Position numbers and translations under genes: made by a program. The notes beneath the pieces are model-generated. The model searched no databases and was not told the DNA's origin. It saw only the letters and a program-made list of their open reading frames with translations. DNA of 64,000 bases from JBDSSS01 sp963764195 (GTDB lineage Bacteria; Actinomycetota; Actinomycetes; Actinomycetales; Dermatophilaceae): contig CAVXRG010000003.1 in assembly GCA_963764195.1 (NCBI GenBank), forward strand, positions 248,001 through 312,000, read 5' to 3'. This document shows, piece by piece, positions 1 to 9,879 of this stretch (its first letter is position 1; each line of letters begins with the position of its first letter).

Positions 1-1
1 C

Positions 2-397
2 GCGGTCTTCCTCAACGCCAAGCTCGAGATGGACCTGATGGACATGGAGCCCGCGGAGGCCTTCGAGCTGCTCGAGAGCTTCGGCGCGGCGGAGTCCGGC
101 CTCGACCAGCTGGCCCGCACCGGCTTCCACACGCTCGGGCTGCAGACCTACCTCACGGCGGGCCCCAAGGAGTCGCGCGCCTGGACGATCGGCAAGGGCT
201 GGACCGCTCCGATGGCCGCCGGGGTCATCCACACCGACTTCCAGCGCGGCTTCATCAAGGCCGAGATCGTCGGTTTCGACGACCTCGTCGCAGCCGGGTC
301 GATGAATGCCGCCAAGTCCGCGGGCAAGGTGCGCATCGAGGGCAAGGAGTACGTCATGCAGGACGGCGACGTCGTGGAGTTCCGCTTCAACGTGTGA
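2..397 (+). CDS. ychF: Ribosome-binding ATPase YchF, C-terminal part (5' truncated by window edge)
   Basis: The frame is open from base 2 and gives about 131 residues, the last third of a protein normally near 360 residues. What remains is the end of the helical region and the C-terminal TGS domain, recognisable from the family segments TGLQTYLTAGPKESRAW (here GLQTYLTAGPKESRAW), AAGVIHTDFQRGFIKAEI and the final DGDVVEFRFNV. YchF is an Obg-family P-loop NTPase that prefers ATP and binds the ribosome in the cytoplasm; the P-loop half lies outside the window. Nothing odd is seen in the visible part. No clear terminator follows; the next stretch on the other strand is a decayed gene. Confidence 0.95.
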   Translation, partial: AVFLNAKLEMDLMDMEPAEAFELLESFGAAESGLDQLARTGFHTLGLQTYLTAGPKESRAWTIGKGWTAPMAAGVIHTDFQRGFIKAEIVGFDDLVAAGSMNAAKSAGKVRIEGKEYVMQDGDVVEFRFNV

Positions 398-499
398 AGC
401 TCCAGGTCAGAGCCGTCCAAGCGTCACCTGCCCCGTAACGCCCTCGCCTCCCGGCGCCGGGGTCGACGGGCCGGCCGAGGCCCGGTAGGGCGACGTTGC

Positions 500-1185
500 G
501 CTCGGAGCCGTCCCCCCGATCTGTTGTGTGGTCGGGAAGAGCGCGCCTCGTGAAGAACCATGTCGTGTGCCCGGTCGCCATCGGCTCATGGGCCTCGCCG
601 TCGGAGGCGAAGCCGTGGTCCTTGCCGACCGGTTCGAGGGTGTGGGTTGCCACATAGTCCTGGTGGCTCTGCCGCTCACCTCCTCGACAGGGCCACCGAG
701 GATCTCGCAGTCGAGGTTCGAGGACTTCCACCGGATGCCGGGCGGGCTGACCGGGGCCACCTGGGCAGCCCGGTCGAGCCGACGCAACCACTCATCGGTC
801 CCGCCGCTGACGTAGCAGCTGCCGGACCGTGATCGCTGCGGCCGGTCGGCCAGCGATACCGTCGACGTGGCGCGAGAGCTCGTCGTCGAGGTCGACCTCG
901 CCCGCCTCGACCAGCTGCATGACGGCAAGGGCGGTGAAGCTCTTCGGATATTGAGCCGATGAGGAAAACGGTGTCCGGTGTGGCCGCCTCGTCGCTCCCG
1001 ATCCTCGTGACGCCGCGCGCCCGCCGTGATGGTCCCGCCGTCGCCCACGACGGCGTAGGCAACGCCCGGGCCTCCGGAGGCGGACATCTCGGTGTCGATG
1101 ACGTCATCCAACGGAGCCTCGGGGCGCCGAGCGGGAAGGCGGCGCCGAGGCTCAGCGCCAGAAGCGTCAGCAATCGTCGGACCAT
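500..1185 (-). pseudogene. Serine hydrolase (beta-lactamase / class C PBP-like), multiply frameshifted
   Basis: The remnant starts at an ATG at 1185 with a good GGAGG box just upstream, followed by a signal-peptide-like stretch MVRRLLTLLALSLGAAFPLG. The homology then moves to another frame (LDDVIDTEMSASGGPGVAYAVV), then back (PDTVFLIGSIS). An extra G follows, so the expected SxxK motif S-I-S-K is split between frames; after it KSFTALAVMQLVEAGEVDLDDELSRHV is again open. Further on, SPPGIRWKSSNLDCEILG and QDYVATHTLEP match the family but again lie in different frames, and the 3' end loses similarity near 500. At least three frameshifts, one inside the catalytic motif, make an active enzyme impossible. 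The family hydrolyses beta-lactams or D-Ala peptides or acts as an esterase in the periplasm. The 3' boundary is approximate. Confidence 0.8.
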
Positions 1186-1347
1186 GATCGTCCTCCAGGA
1201 CCATGCCGGAGGAGAGGCTACGGCCCTCGTGGCATCGGGGGGCTGGGATCGCCCCGGCTCACGGGTGTCCCGGACGAGTTGCCCCGGCCCGTGACACCGA
1301 CGCTTCACGCGCCCCCTCGTCCCGTCAGGGCCCTGGGGACTGTCCAG

Positions 1348-2424
1348 TCAGGTGCCAGCTGGGTCGTAGGGAACGCGTTCCCACCACAGCTGCTTGCCCG
1401 TGGCCGTCTCGTCGAGGGTCACCTTGAGATAGTCCTTGCTGGCCTTGTCGCCATCCACCGTCACCTGGGTGAGAGTCTCGACGGGGGGCACGTCGTAGAA
1501 GCGCAACCAGTCGCTGCCGGTCGCAAGCGGCTGGTCCACGCGGTAGCGGTGGGTGTCTCCGTTGAAGAGGTAGACCCGACCGTCGAAGCTCCTGGCCTCC
1601 CCGACGAGGGCGCGCACGAGGCCCTCGAAGGGCTCCGGTCCGGTCCCCCGCACGCCGTCGGGCCCGGGGGAGAACATGTCGGCCTGCTGGAAGACCACCA
1701 CGGCTCCGGGGCACTCCGTGCGCGCTTGGGCAAAGGCCGCGTGCAGGTGCGCGACGTCGGCCCTGGTGCGGGCCGCCTCCTCGGCAACCTGCTTGGCCGT
1801 CGGCGTGGTCCTCTCCCCGCGCGGCTTGAGGCCGTTGTCACTGCCAACGACGTTGAGGGTCAGGAACATTGCCCCGTTCCGGCAGAAGAGGACGTTCTCC
1901 GGGTAACCATTGCGGGCATCCGAGCTGACGCTCATCGGCGTAGCACCAAGGGTGCGTCCCGGCGCGGCGAAGAAGGTGGAGCGGACGGCCTCGAGGCGGT
2001 CCGCAGGTCCAGACCCTTCCCCGCCGCCGGGGCAGTCGGACCACTCGTTGTCACCCGGGGTGTAGACCAGTGGCGCCCGGAAGCGATTGAACTGCGCCTT
2101 GATGGCTCGGTTGTAGGCATCGGAGCACGGCACTGTGCGGTCCTTGATGTCGCCGACGTGGACGACGAACCCGACGTCGGGCTCGGAGTTGATCCGGTCG
2201 ACCCACGAAGGGAGGAGCGTGATCTGGGCCTCGCCGTAGGGGATGTCGCCGATGACGACGAAGGGCAACGGCGGGGGCGCCGTGCTCGTCGGCGCGTCGG
2301 TGCCCACCGGTCCCCTCTGCCAGTCCGCTGCCGACGTCGACTCATCGGGGGTCTCGCAGGCGGCGACACCGAGAGTGAGCGCACCCGCAATGAGCGGCAC
2401 GAGGACACGATTGAGGGTGCGCAA
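1348..2424 (-). CDS. Secreted lipoprotein with calcineurin-like metallophosphoesterase domain
   Basis: This is a 358-residue protein with a lipoprotein signal: MRTLNRVLVPLIAGALTLG followed by VAAC, with the lipidated Cys at residue 23 and a Ser/Thr/Pro-rich linker after it. The metal-binding motifs of the metallophosphoesterase fold follow in order: GDIPYG, HVGDIKD, GDNEWSDC and, near the C terminus, NGDTHRYR. It is therefore probably an extracellular, membrane-anchored phosphoesterase; the substrate is unknown. The start is TTG, with GGGAGG about ten bases upstream; no ATG or GTG lies in frame before the signal peptide. It stands alone on the minus strand, downstream of the PIG-L gene. Confidence 0.8.
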   Translation of the reverse strand: MRTLNRVLVPLIAGALTLGVAACETPDESTSAADWQRGPVGTDAPTSTAPPPLPFVVIGDIPYGEAQITLLPSWVDRINSEPDVGFVVHVGDIKDRTVPCSDAYNRAIKAQFNRFRAPLVYTPGDNEWSDCPGGGEGSGPADRLEAVRSTFFAAPGRTLGATPMSVSSDARNGYPENVLFCRNGAMFLTLNVVGSDNGLKPRGERTTPTAKQVAEEAARTRADVAHLHAAFAQARTECPGAVVVFQQADMFSPGPDGVRGTGPEPFEGLVRALVGEARSFDGRVYLFNGDTHRYRVDQPLATGSDWLRFYDVPPVETLTQVTVDGDKASKDYLKVTLDETATGKQLWWERVPYDPAGT

Positions 2425-2549
2425 GACGACATGGCCTCCCGGCTCGGGGCATCAAGGATTGGGTCCGGTCACGCTAACAGAGCCTCAGGTGGCGGAGTCG
2501 AGGTTTACCGATCAACTTCTACCGTTGGCCGAGCGGCGGGCGAGAGCCG

Positions 2550-3221
2550 CTACCGGGCGCGGGGACGGAGCCAACGGAGGTGCTCGAAAGGCCCGAGCAG
2601 CTCGAGCCGGCGCCACAGCACGCTGCCCGGGACGGCCTGGCTTGCGTGCGCCTCGATCGCCCGACTCTGGCGGAGCCGGTCAACCCGGACCGTCAGATCG
2701 AGGTCGTCGTGGCCGACGAACGACCCGCCGCCGTCGGCGTTCAGCGCTCGCGCGACCGCGGTCGGCAGCGCCCACCCCAGCACCGGTATGCCGTGTGCGT
2801 CGGCGACCGCGAGGGCCGCGCGACTGGCCGCCTCGTGGTCCGGGTGCCCGGTGACGCCGCCCTCGGGGTCGAAGACGAGGACGCCGTCGGGGCGGGAGCG
2901 CCCGACGGACTCCCGCACGGGCTGGCGTACCGGCTCGTCACCCAGCTCGCGCAGGTGGCCGTCGGGCAGGTCGAGCAGGGTCGTCGTGCCGACGCCGAGG
3001 CGCTCTGCGGCGAGCGCGAGCTCGGCGCGTCGGACGGCGACCAGCTCCTCGCCCCGGCCTCCGAGCGTCGAGGCTTCCCCCTGGGTGAGGCAGAGCACCT
3101 CGATCGCAGCACCGGCGGCAGCGAAGGCGCCCAGGATCCCGCCGAGGCCGAAGGACTCGTCATCGGGGTGGGCCACGACGACGAGCACGCTTGACCACGA
3201 GGGGAGCTCGTCCGGGTTCAT
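2550..3221 (-). CDS. PIG-L family deacetylase
   Basis: A 223-residue protein carrying the zinc-binding PIG-L signature AHPDDES near the N terminus and the second ligand motif GHPDHEA in the C-terminal half. The family removes acetyl groups from N-acetylglucosamine-type substrates; members include MshB, Mca and several antibiotic or lipid tailoring enzymes. The true mshB of this genome lies at 18342-19256, so this paralogue has another, unidentified substrate. I chose the ATG at 3221 because the protein then begins just before the first beta strand; an upstream in-frame ATG at 3302 would add 27 residues and cannot be excluded. The frame stays open far upstream antisense to the acyl-CoA dehydrogenase, but that part is not this protein. 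It contains one GTATGCCG octamer (2786), which forces a rare ATA codon. Confidence 0.85.
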   Translation of the reverse strand: MNPDELPSWSSVLVVVAHPDDESFGLGGILGAFAAAGAAIEVLCLTQGEASTLGGRGEELVAVRRAELALAAERLGVGTTTLLDLPDGHLRELGDEPVRQPVRESVGRSRPDGVLVFDPEGGVTGHPDHEAASRAALAVADAHGIPVLGWALPTAVARALNADGGGSFVGHDDLDLTVRVDRLRQSRAIEAHASQAVPGSVLWRRLELLGPFEHLRWLRPRAR

Positions 3222-3401
3222 CCCGTCACGGTATCCGGTGGTGCCGACCCGTCTGTGCCACGTGGCGGCTGAGCCCGGTCTGGCGCCTGACGCGTCCATG
3301 ATGGAAGGTGGGTTATCCCTTGCGACGTGGCGAGGGTGTGGCGCCCGACACGAACGACGGTCCGTCACGACCTGTAGGACGACAGATGCCAGGGGCAGAC
3401 C

Positions 3402-4658
3402 GTGACCGACGTGGCCGACACCGTGACCGACACCTCCGACCGTGCACAGGCCCACCCGGCGGCCGACCTCAGCGACGTGGCGCTCGAGGACACCCCGTTG
3501 TCCGACTTCCTCGGCTTCGAGCTGCTCCTGGGGGAGCAGGACCGGGCGTTGCTCGAGCGGGTGCGGGCGTTCATGACCACCGAGGTCGAGCCGATCATCA
3601 ACGAGCACTGGACGCGTGCCTCGTTCCCGCACGAGATCGTCTCGGGCATGGCCGAGCTGGGCATTGCGGGGCTGGCCTTCGACGGGCCGGGATGTCCGGG
3701 CCGCGGGGCCCTCGTCGACGGCTTGGTCGCGATGGAGCTCGCTCGCGTCGACTCGTCGATCGCCACCTTCATGGGCGTGCACGGCGGTTTGGCGATGGGC
3801 TCCATCGAGCTGTGTGGCTCCGACGAGCAGCGCAAGCGCTGGCTGCCGCCCATGGCCCGGATGGAGCTCATCGGGGCCTTCGGCCTCACCGAGCCCGACG
3901 TCGGCTCGGCCATCTCCCAGGGCCTTGCCACGAGCGCCCGTCGCGACGGCGACGAATGGGTCCTCAACGGAGAGAAGAAGTGGATCGGCAACGCCGCGTT
4001 CGCTGACCTCGTGATCATCTGGGCCCGGGACGAGCAGGACCAGCAGGTCAAGGGATTCGTCGTCGAGAAGGGGACCGACGGCATGACCTTCGACAAGCAG
4101 GAGGACAAGATTGCCCTGCGCGTCGTGCAGAACGCCGAGATCCACCTCCACGACGTCCGGGTTCCCGAGGCCAACCGGCTGCAACGAGCGACGAGCTTCA
4201 GGTCCACGGCCGACGTGCTGCGTGTCACGAGGATGGGCGTGGCATGGCAGGCCGCAGGCTGCGCGCGCGGGGCCTACGAGCACGCACTGCGCTACACCAA
4301 GACCCGCGAGCAGTTCGGTCGGCCCATCGCCGGCTTCCAGATGGTCCAGGACCTGCTCGTCAAGATGCTGGGCAACGTCACCGCGTCGACCGCCATGAAC
4401 GTGCGGGCCTCACAGCTGCAGGACGCCGGCCTGCTCAAGGATGAGCACGCGTCGTTGTGCAAGGTGCACGCGACCGTACGGATGCGCGAGGCGGTGGGCT
4501 GGGCACGCGAGGTGCTCGGCGGCAACGGCATCCTCCTCGAGCACCACGTCGGCCGTTTCGTGGCCGACGCGGAGGCCATCTACTCCTACGAGGGCACCCG
4601 TGAGATCAACACCCTCATCGTCGGGCGGGCCATCACGGGCGAGAGCGCATTCGTCTGA
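3402..4658 (+). CDS. Acyl-CoA dehydrogenase, glutaryl-CoA dehydrogenase-like
   Basis: A 418-residue flavoenzyme. It shows the acyl-CoA dehydrogenase order: helical N domain, beta domain with the FAD/substrate segment FGLTEPDVGS, and a C domain with R-E-Q-F-G (KTREQFGRPIAGFQ) and VLGGNGI. The presumed catalytic Glu lies in YSYEGTREIN near residue 398, the position used by the glutaryl/isovaleryl-type branches. The sequence resembles glutaryl-CoA dehydrogenases, but assignment of the substrate is inference. The start is GTG, preceded by AGGGGCAG; an acidic, poorly conserved tail of about 30 residues precedes the domain. It would feed electrons to ETF. It stands alone; a desaturase remnant directly follows it. 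Confidence 0.88.
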   Translation: MTDVADTVTDTSDRAQAHPAADLSDVALEDTPLSDFLGFELLLGEQDRALLERVRAFMTTEVEPIINEHWTRASFPHEIVSGMAELGIAGLAFDGPGCPGRGALVDGLVAMELARVDSSIATFMGVHGGLAMGSIELCGSDEQRKRWLPPMARMELIGAFGLTEPDVGSAISQGLATSARRDGDEWVLNGEKKWIGNAAFADLVIIWARDEQDQQVKGFVVEKGTDGMTFDKQEDKIALRVVQNAEIHLHDVRVPEANRLQRATSFRSTADVLRVTRMGVAWQAAGCARGAYEHALRYTKTREQFGRPIAGFQMVQDLLVKMLGNVTASTAMNVRASQLQDAGLLKDEHASLCKVHATVRMREAVGWAREVLGGNGILLEHHVGRFVADAEAIYSYEGTREINTLIVGRAITGESAFV

Positions 4659-4701
4659 CCCGAGCGCGGGCCAACCCCGACTTCCGTGCCCGGGCACGGG
4701 T

Positions 4702-4863
4702 GACAGCAACCGCTATCAGGAGATCGCCCCGCAGGTGCAGGAACTCGTCGGGAGGTATGGCCTCACCTACACGACGGGTTCGCTTCCCCGACAGGTCGGC
4801 TCGGCGTGGAAGAAGGTCATCCGGCTCTCGCTGCCCAACGACTTCGGGCGCAAGGCCCGCGCC
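4702..4863 (+). pseudogene. 3' remnant of a membrane fatty-acid desaturase
   Basis: A short frame reads DSNRYQEIAPQVQELVGRY (start 4702) and continues YTTGSLPRQVGSAWKKVIRLSLPN. This matches the last ~50 residues of acyl-CoA/stearoyl desaturases of the DesA3 type, where a conserved P-SNRY-EIAP segment follows the last histidine box. All histidine boxes and membrane helices are missing and there is no start codon. The sequence upstream is the end of the acyl-CoA dehydrogenase, so the gene seems to have been removed by a deletion ending near 4700. The next gene on the opposite strand is a flavin/NAD reductase, and desaturases are often paired with such a reductase; any former link here is a guess. 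Confidence 0.7.
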
Positions 4864-4919
4864 ACCGTGCTCCGGTCCGCGGCAACCCCCGGAGGACCGC
4901 CCCGCAGCCGCCTGACCGG

Positions 4920-6299
4920 TCATACGACGTCGAAGAGCTCGGTGTGGATTCGCCTCGACGGCACCCCCCGGTCGGAGATGATCCGGGTCGCGGCGGCCAC
5001 CATCGGTCCGGGCCCGCAGATGAAGTAGTCGACCGTCCGCCGTCCGCGGCGGGTCGGGAGCGCGGTCTCGAGGATCTCGCGGGTGAACCGGCCGACCTCC
5101 CCGTCCCAGTCCTCCGGCGGCTCCTCGAGGATCTCGACGAGGTGCAGGTCGAGCCGCTCCTCGAGGTTCTCGTCGTCGGCGCGGTGCAGCAGGTCGTCGG
5201 CGGTGCGGCCGGCCACGACGAGCAGGACCGGCCGTGGGTCGGCCCGGTCGGCCATGGTGCGGAGCATGCTGAGCATCGGGGTGATCCCGACGCCGCCGGC
5301 GATGAGAACGAAACGGTCGGACTGCAGGCCGTCGAGGGTGAAAGACCCGTGCGGTCCGTCGATGAAGACGCTCCGGCCGTGCTTGAGTCCGGCCACGAGC
5401 TCACTGAAGTCGCCGATCCCCTTGATCGTGAACTCTTTCCGCCACGGCTCGCTGGCCGAGGAGGCGATGGTGAAGGGGTGCTCCTCGAAAACGAACGGCG
5501 AGGTCCCGATCTTGATCCACGCGAACTGGCCCGGTCGGAAGGCGACCCCACGGTGCCCGGTCGCGTGGAGCACGAGGGTCACAGCCGTCGGCGAGGCGCG
5601 TTTCACCTCGTCGACGACGTAGCGGTTGCGGTAGGAGCGCATCGGTCGCCACACCCACCGATGCGCCAGCGCTGCGACGATGGCAACGACGAGGAGCACG
5701 AACCAGAAGCGAGCTTCGGTGAAGCGGGTCAGGTCCTGGAGCCAGATCACGTGCAACGCGGTCGCGAGCAGGACGGTGTTGGCGAGCAGCACGTGGGCCA
5801 GCCGCCAGCCCTCGTAGCGGGGCCGGCGCCGGCGCCGGCTGATCCCCAGCGCGGCGATGGCGAGCAGCGCGATCGTTGCGGTGGCCCCGGCCCACACTCG
5901 CGGGGGTGCGGTGCGCGGGTCGAGCACGGCGAGACCGATCCCCGGCCGCAGGAGCACCGCCGCGACGTGGACGACGACGAGGGTGACGGCGACGATCGCG
6001 AGCGCCCGGTGGTTGCGCAGCAGCCGTTCGACCCCGAGGTAACCCGTGAGCGTCCGGAAGCGGCTCGGCAGCACGAACGTCAGCACGAGCAGGGAGCCGG
6101 CCGCGAGAGCGGCGACGAGGGAGACGACCCGGAGGGTCCCCTGGTGGGACTCGTCGGGGGCCGCCATCAGCGCCCAGAACGGGACGGCGAGCGCGACGAG
6201 GACGAAGAGGGTCCAGAGTGCGGGGGCGAGCCGGCGCCGCGTGGCACCACCCCCGCCAACCGGCCACGGACGCCGCGGGCCCCGAGGTCGTGAGTTCAC
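4920..6299 (-). CDS. Ferric-reductase-like membrane flavoprotein (FAD/NAD oxidoreductase)
   Basis: A 459-residue protein. Residues ~20-230 hold about six hydrophobic helices with paired histidines of the ferric reductase-like transmembrane domain (for example NHRALAI, VVVHVAAVLL, RLAHVLLANTVLLATALHVIW), which would carry two haems. Residues ~235-335 form an FAD-binding barrel with RPGQFAWIKI and the flavin motif HPFTIASS. The C-terminal part is an NAD(P)-binding domain with GGVGITPMLSML and the end motif FICGPGPMV. It should move electrons from NAD(P)H across the membrane to an outside acceptor; ferric iron or oxygen are family possibilities, not shown here. The start is GTG at 6299. It is separated from the opp operon by its own promoter region and a bidirectional hairpin. 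Confidence 0.85.
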   Translation of the reverse strand: MNSRPRGPRRPWPVGGGGATRRRLAPALWTLFVLVALAVPFWALMAAPDESHQGTLRVVSLVAALAAGSLLVLTFVLPSRFRTLTGYLGVERLLRNHRALAIVAVTLVVVHVAAVLLRPGIGLAVLDPRTAPPRVWAGATATIALLAIAALGISRRRRRPRYEGWRLAHVLLANTVLLATALHVIWLQDLTRFTEARFWFVLLVVAIVAALAHRWVWRPMRSYRNRYVVDEVKRASPTAVTLVLHATGHRGVAFRPGQFAWIKIGTSPFVFEEHPFTIASSASEPWRKEFTIKGIGDFSELVAGLKHGRSVFIDGPHGSFTLDGLQSDRFVLIAGGVGITPMLSMLRTMADRADPRPVLLVVAGRTADDLLHRADDENLEERLDLHLVEILEEPPEDWDGEVGRFTREILETALPTRRGRRTVDYFICGPGPMVAAATRIISDRGVPSRRIHTELFDVV

Positions 6300-6481
6300 G
6301 GCGACTCCATCGGGAGGGCAGGGCGTTGGCTTGCGACGCTACTGAGCGACCCGGTGACCGTCAATCGACGGTCATCCCGTCGTCATCCGGTGACACCGAC
6401 CCCGTCGTCGACGTGCGAGGTCCGTCGAAGGTTCTCGGGTCGAGGGTGTAACGCGTGCGGACCGGCCCCGATGGAGTGGGG

Positions 6482-6519
6482 GAAGGCGCCACTCGAACCC
6501 CCGAGCGAGTGGCGCCTTC
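6482..6519. terminator. Strong hairpin at the end of the oligopeptide transporter operon
   Basis: Perfect 14-bp stem (6482-6495 with 6506-6519) around a 10-nt loop; arms read GAAGGCGCCACTCG and its complement. It lies 12 bp past the last opp gene and upstream of the reductase gene. There is only a short T tract, as is usual in high-GC bacteria. The region 6300-6480 otherwise shows no gene. Confidence 0.75.
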
Positions 6520-6531
6520 ACCGTGCTCCGG

Positions 6532-7775
<1,244 letters not shown>

Positions 7776-7779
<4 letters not shown>

Positions 7780-8804
7780 TGGTCCACCTCCACCGGGTTG
7801 TGGCACCGCAGGGAGCGTCCGTGCTCCTCGACGAGGCGGGGGGTCGTCTCCCGGCACGCGGCGACGGCATTCGTGCAGCGGGGCGCGAACGCGCACGCCG
7901 AGTCCCACGGGAGGTTGTCGGCGACGGATCCGGGGATCGGGTTGAGCCGCTCGCCCCGCGGGCTCTCGAGCCGCGGGATCGAGGCGAGCAGCCCGTGGGT
8001 GTACGGGTGACGGGGCTGCGCGAAGAGGGTATGCCGCTCAGCCCGCTCGACGACGCGGCCACCGTAGAGGACGTTGACCTCGTCGCAGAGGCCGGCGACG
8101 ACGCCGAGGTCGTGCGTAATCATCACGAGCGCGGTCCCGCTCTGCTCGACGAGCTCCCGCAGCAGGGCGAGGATCTGGGCCTGGATCGTCACGTCGAGGG
8201 CGGTCGTCGGCTCGTCGGCGATGAGCAGGCGCGGCTCGCAGGCCAGCGCCATCGCAATGAGCGCCCGCTGGCGCATGCCGCCGGAGAGCTGGTGGGGGTA
8301 GTCCTTGAGGCGCCGGTTGGGGTCGGGGATGCCGACCTTCTCGATCATCTCCTGGGCGACGACGAGGGCGGCCTTGCGGGACATCCCCTTGTGCCGCTCG
8401 AGCACCTCGGAGACCTGGATCCCGAGCGGGACGACGGGGTTCAGCGAGCTGAGCGGGTCCTGGAAGATCATCCCGACGTCGCGCCCACGCCGGTCGCTCA
8501 TCGCGCGGTCGCTGAGGGTGAGCAGGTTCTGGCCCTCGAAGAGGACCTCGCCCTCGACGGTGTTGCCGCGGGAGGGCAGCAGCCCCATGATCGCGAGGGA
8601 CGTCACGGACTTGCCGCAGCCGGACTCGCCGACGAGACCGACGGTCTGCCCGGGGCTCACGTCGAAGCTCACGCCGTCGACGGCGGCGAAGGGCTTCTCC
8701 CCACGACGGGTGAAGGTGACGCGGAGGTCGCGGACCTGCAGGAGCGGCTCGCTGCCGTGTCGGTTGGTGCGGCCTGAGTGGGTGGCCTCGGTCACCTGGG
8801 TCAT
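7776..8804 (-). CDS. Oligopeptide/dipeptide ABC importer, ATP-binding subunit (OppD type)
   Basis: A 342-residue ATPase. It has Walker A GESGCGKSV, signature LSGGMRQRALIAMAL, Walker B LLIADEPTTALDVT, switch His in MITHDLGV, and a C-terminal oligopeptide domain with CAFAPRCTNAVAAC. It works as the partner of OppF. The ATG at 8804 has an excellent AGGAGGTGA box and lies five bases after the oppC stop; the frame runs further upstream but only antisense into oppC. It contains an octamer CGGCATAC in the Arg-His-Thr frame at 8029-8036, a codon context different from most other copies. Confidence 0.93.
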
Positions 8805-8809
8805 CGAGC

Positions 8810-9874
8810 TCACCTCCTGCTCTTCGGGTCGAGGGCCTCGCGGAGCGACTCGCCCATGAGGGTGAAGCCGAGCGCGACGACGATGATGCACGCCGCCGGC
8901 CAGATCGCGAGGGACGGGTAGTCGGAGATGTACTGCTGCGCCTGTCCGAGCATCGCGCCCCACTCCGGCTGCCGGTCGTCGGGGTTGCCGAGGCCGAGGA
9001 AGGACAGCGCCGCGGCGTCGATGATCGACGTCGCGAGCACGAGGGTCGCCTGGACGATGACCGGCCCGAGGGAGTTGGGCAGCATGTGCCGGAAGATGAT
9101 CGCGCTCGGCCGCACCCCGAGGGCGCGAGCGGCAAGGACGTGGTCGCTCGAGCGCTGGGCCAGCAGCGACCCGCGCAGCAGGCGGGCGAAGATCGGCACC
9201 TGCACGACCGCGATGGCGATGATGACGGTGACCTGGCTCGGCTTCGGGGCGAGGGCTGCGATGGAGACCGCGAGCAGCAGCGACGGGATCGAGAGCATGA
9301 CGTCGACCGCGCGCATGACGAACGAGTCGACCCAGCCGCCGAGGGCGCCGGCGAGCGTCCCGAGCGTGATGCCGCCGACGAGGCCGCCGAGCGTCGCGAA
9401 GACGCCGACGATGAGGGTCTGGCGGCTGCCGACGATGAGCCGGGAGAGCAGGTCGCGCCCGACCGAGTCGGCCCCGAGCGGGAAGCCGGGCTCCGGTCCG
9501 GGGATCGGGTTGGTCTGCTGGCGCACCTTGTCGAGGAGCAGGCCCGCGGTCGGGTCGTGCGGCGCGATGAGCGGCGAGAAGATCGCGAGCAGGAAGAACA
9601 CGATGGTGATGCCGAGGCCGACGAGGAAGACGGGGTTGCGGCGCAGCCGCTCCCAGGCGCTCGCGAAGAGCGACTGGCCGGCGCCGCCCGCGATCTGACC
9701 GGCGCCGGAGACGGTGGGGCCGGTGGGCTCGCCGCCGTGCGTGGCAGTACCCGCAGATGCGGGGACGCTCTCTTTGGCGGCCTCGCCATCGCCGTCACGA
9801 CCCGCCGTCGCGGCGAGGTCGTCGATCCGCTTCTTCCTGCGGTCTCCGAAGGAGGAGAAGGGGTTGTCTGCCAT
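8810..9874 (-). CDS. Oligopeptide/dipeptide ABC importer, permease (OppC/DppC type)
   Basis: About 354 residues. After a ~70-residue hydrophilic N-terminal tail comes the OppC_N helix (RRNPVFLVGLGITIVFFLLAIFSP has its core from residue ~80) and a BPD_transp_1 domain with the EAA loop around RALGVRPSAIIFRHMLPNS. Five to six membrane helices are expected, forming the pore with OppB. The typical substrate-side motif GADSVGRDLLSRLI is present. I prefer the ATG at 9874, which has GAGGTG eight bases upstream; a GTG at 9883 overlaps the oppB stop and is the alternative. Confidence 0.92.
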   Translation of the reverse strand: MADNPFSSFGDRRKKRIDDLAATAGRDGDGEAAKESVPASAGTATHGGEPTGPTVSGAGQIAGGAGQSLFASAWERLRRNPVFLVGLGITIVFFLLAIFSPLIAPHDPTAGLLLDKVRQQTNPIPGPEPGFPLGADSVGRDLLSRLIVGSRQTLIVGVFATLGGLVGGITLGTLAGALGGWVDSFVMRAVDVMLSIPSLLLAVSIAALAPKPSQVTVIIAIAVVQVPIFARLLRGSLLAQRSSDHVLAARALGVRPSAIIFRHMLPNSLGPVIVQATLVLATSIIDAAALSFLGLGNPDDRQPEWGAMLGQAQQYISDYPSLAIWPAACIIVVALGFTLMGESLREALDPKSRR

Positions 9875-9879
9875 CGGGG

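Noticed and set aside
1369..1382. Palindrome GGGAACGCGTTCCC
   Set aside because: It lies inside the metallophosphoesterase coding sequence near its end; single occurrence, most likely chance.
4806..6293. 495-codon plus-strand frame opposite the flavocytochrome reductase
   Set aside because: Antisense shadow with low-complexity Arg/Asp/Gly sequence.
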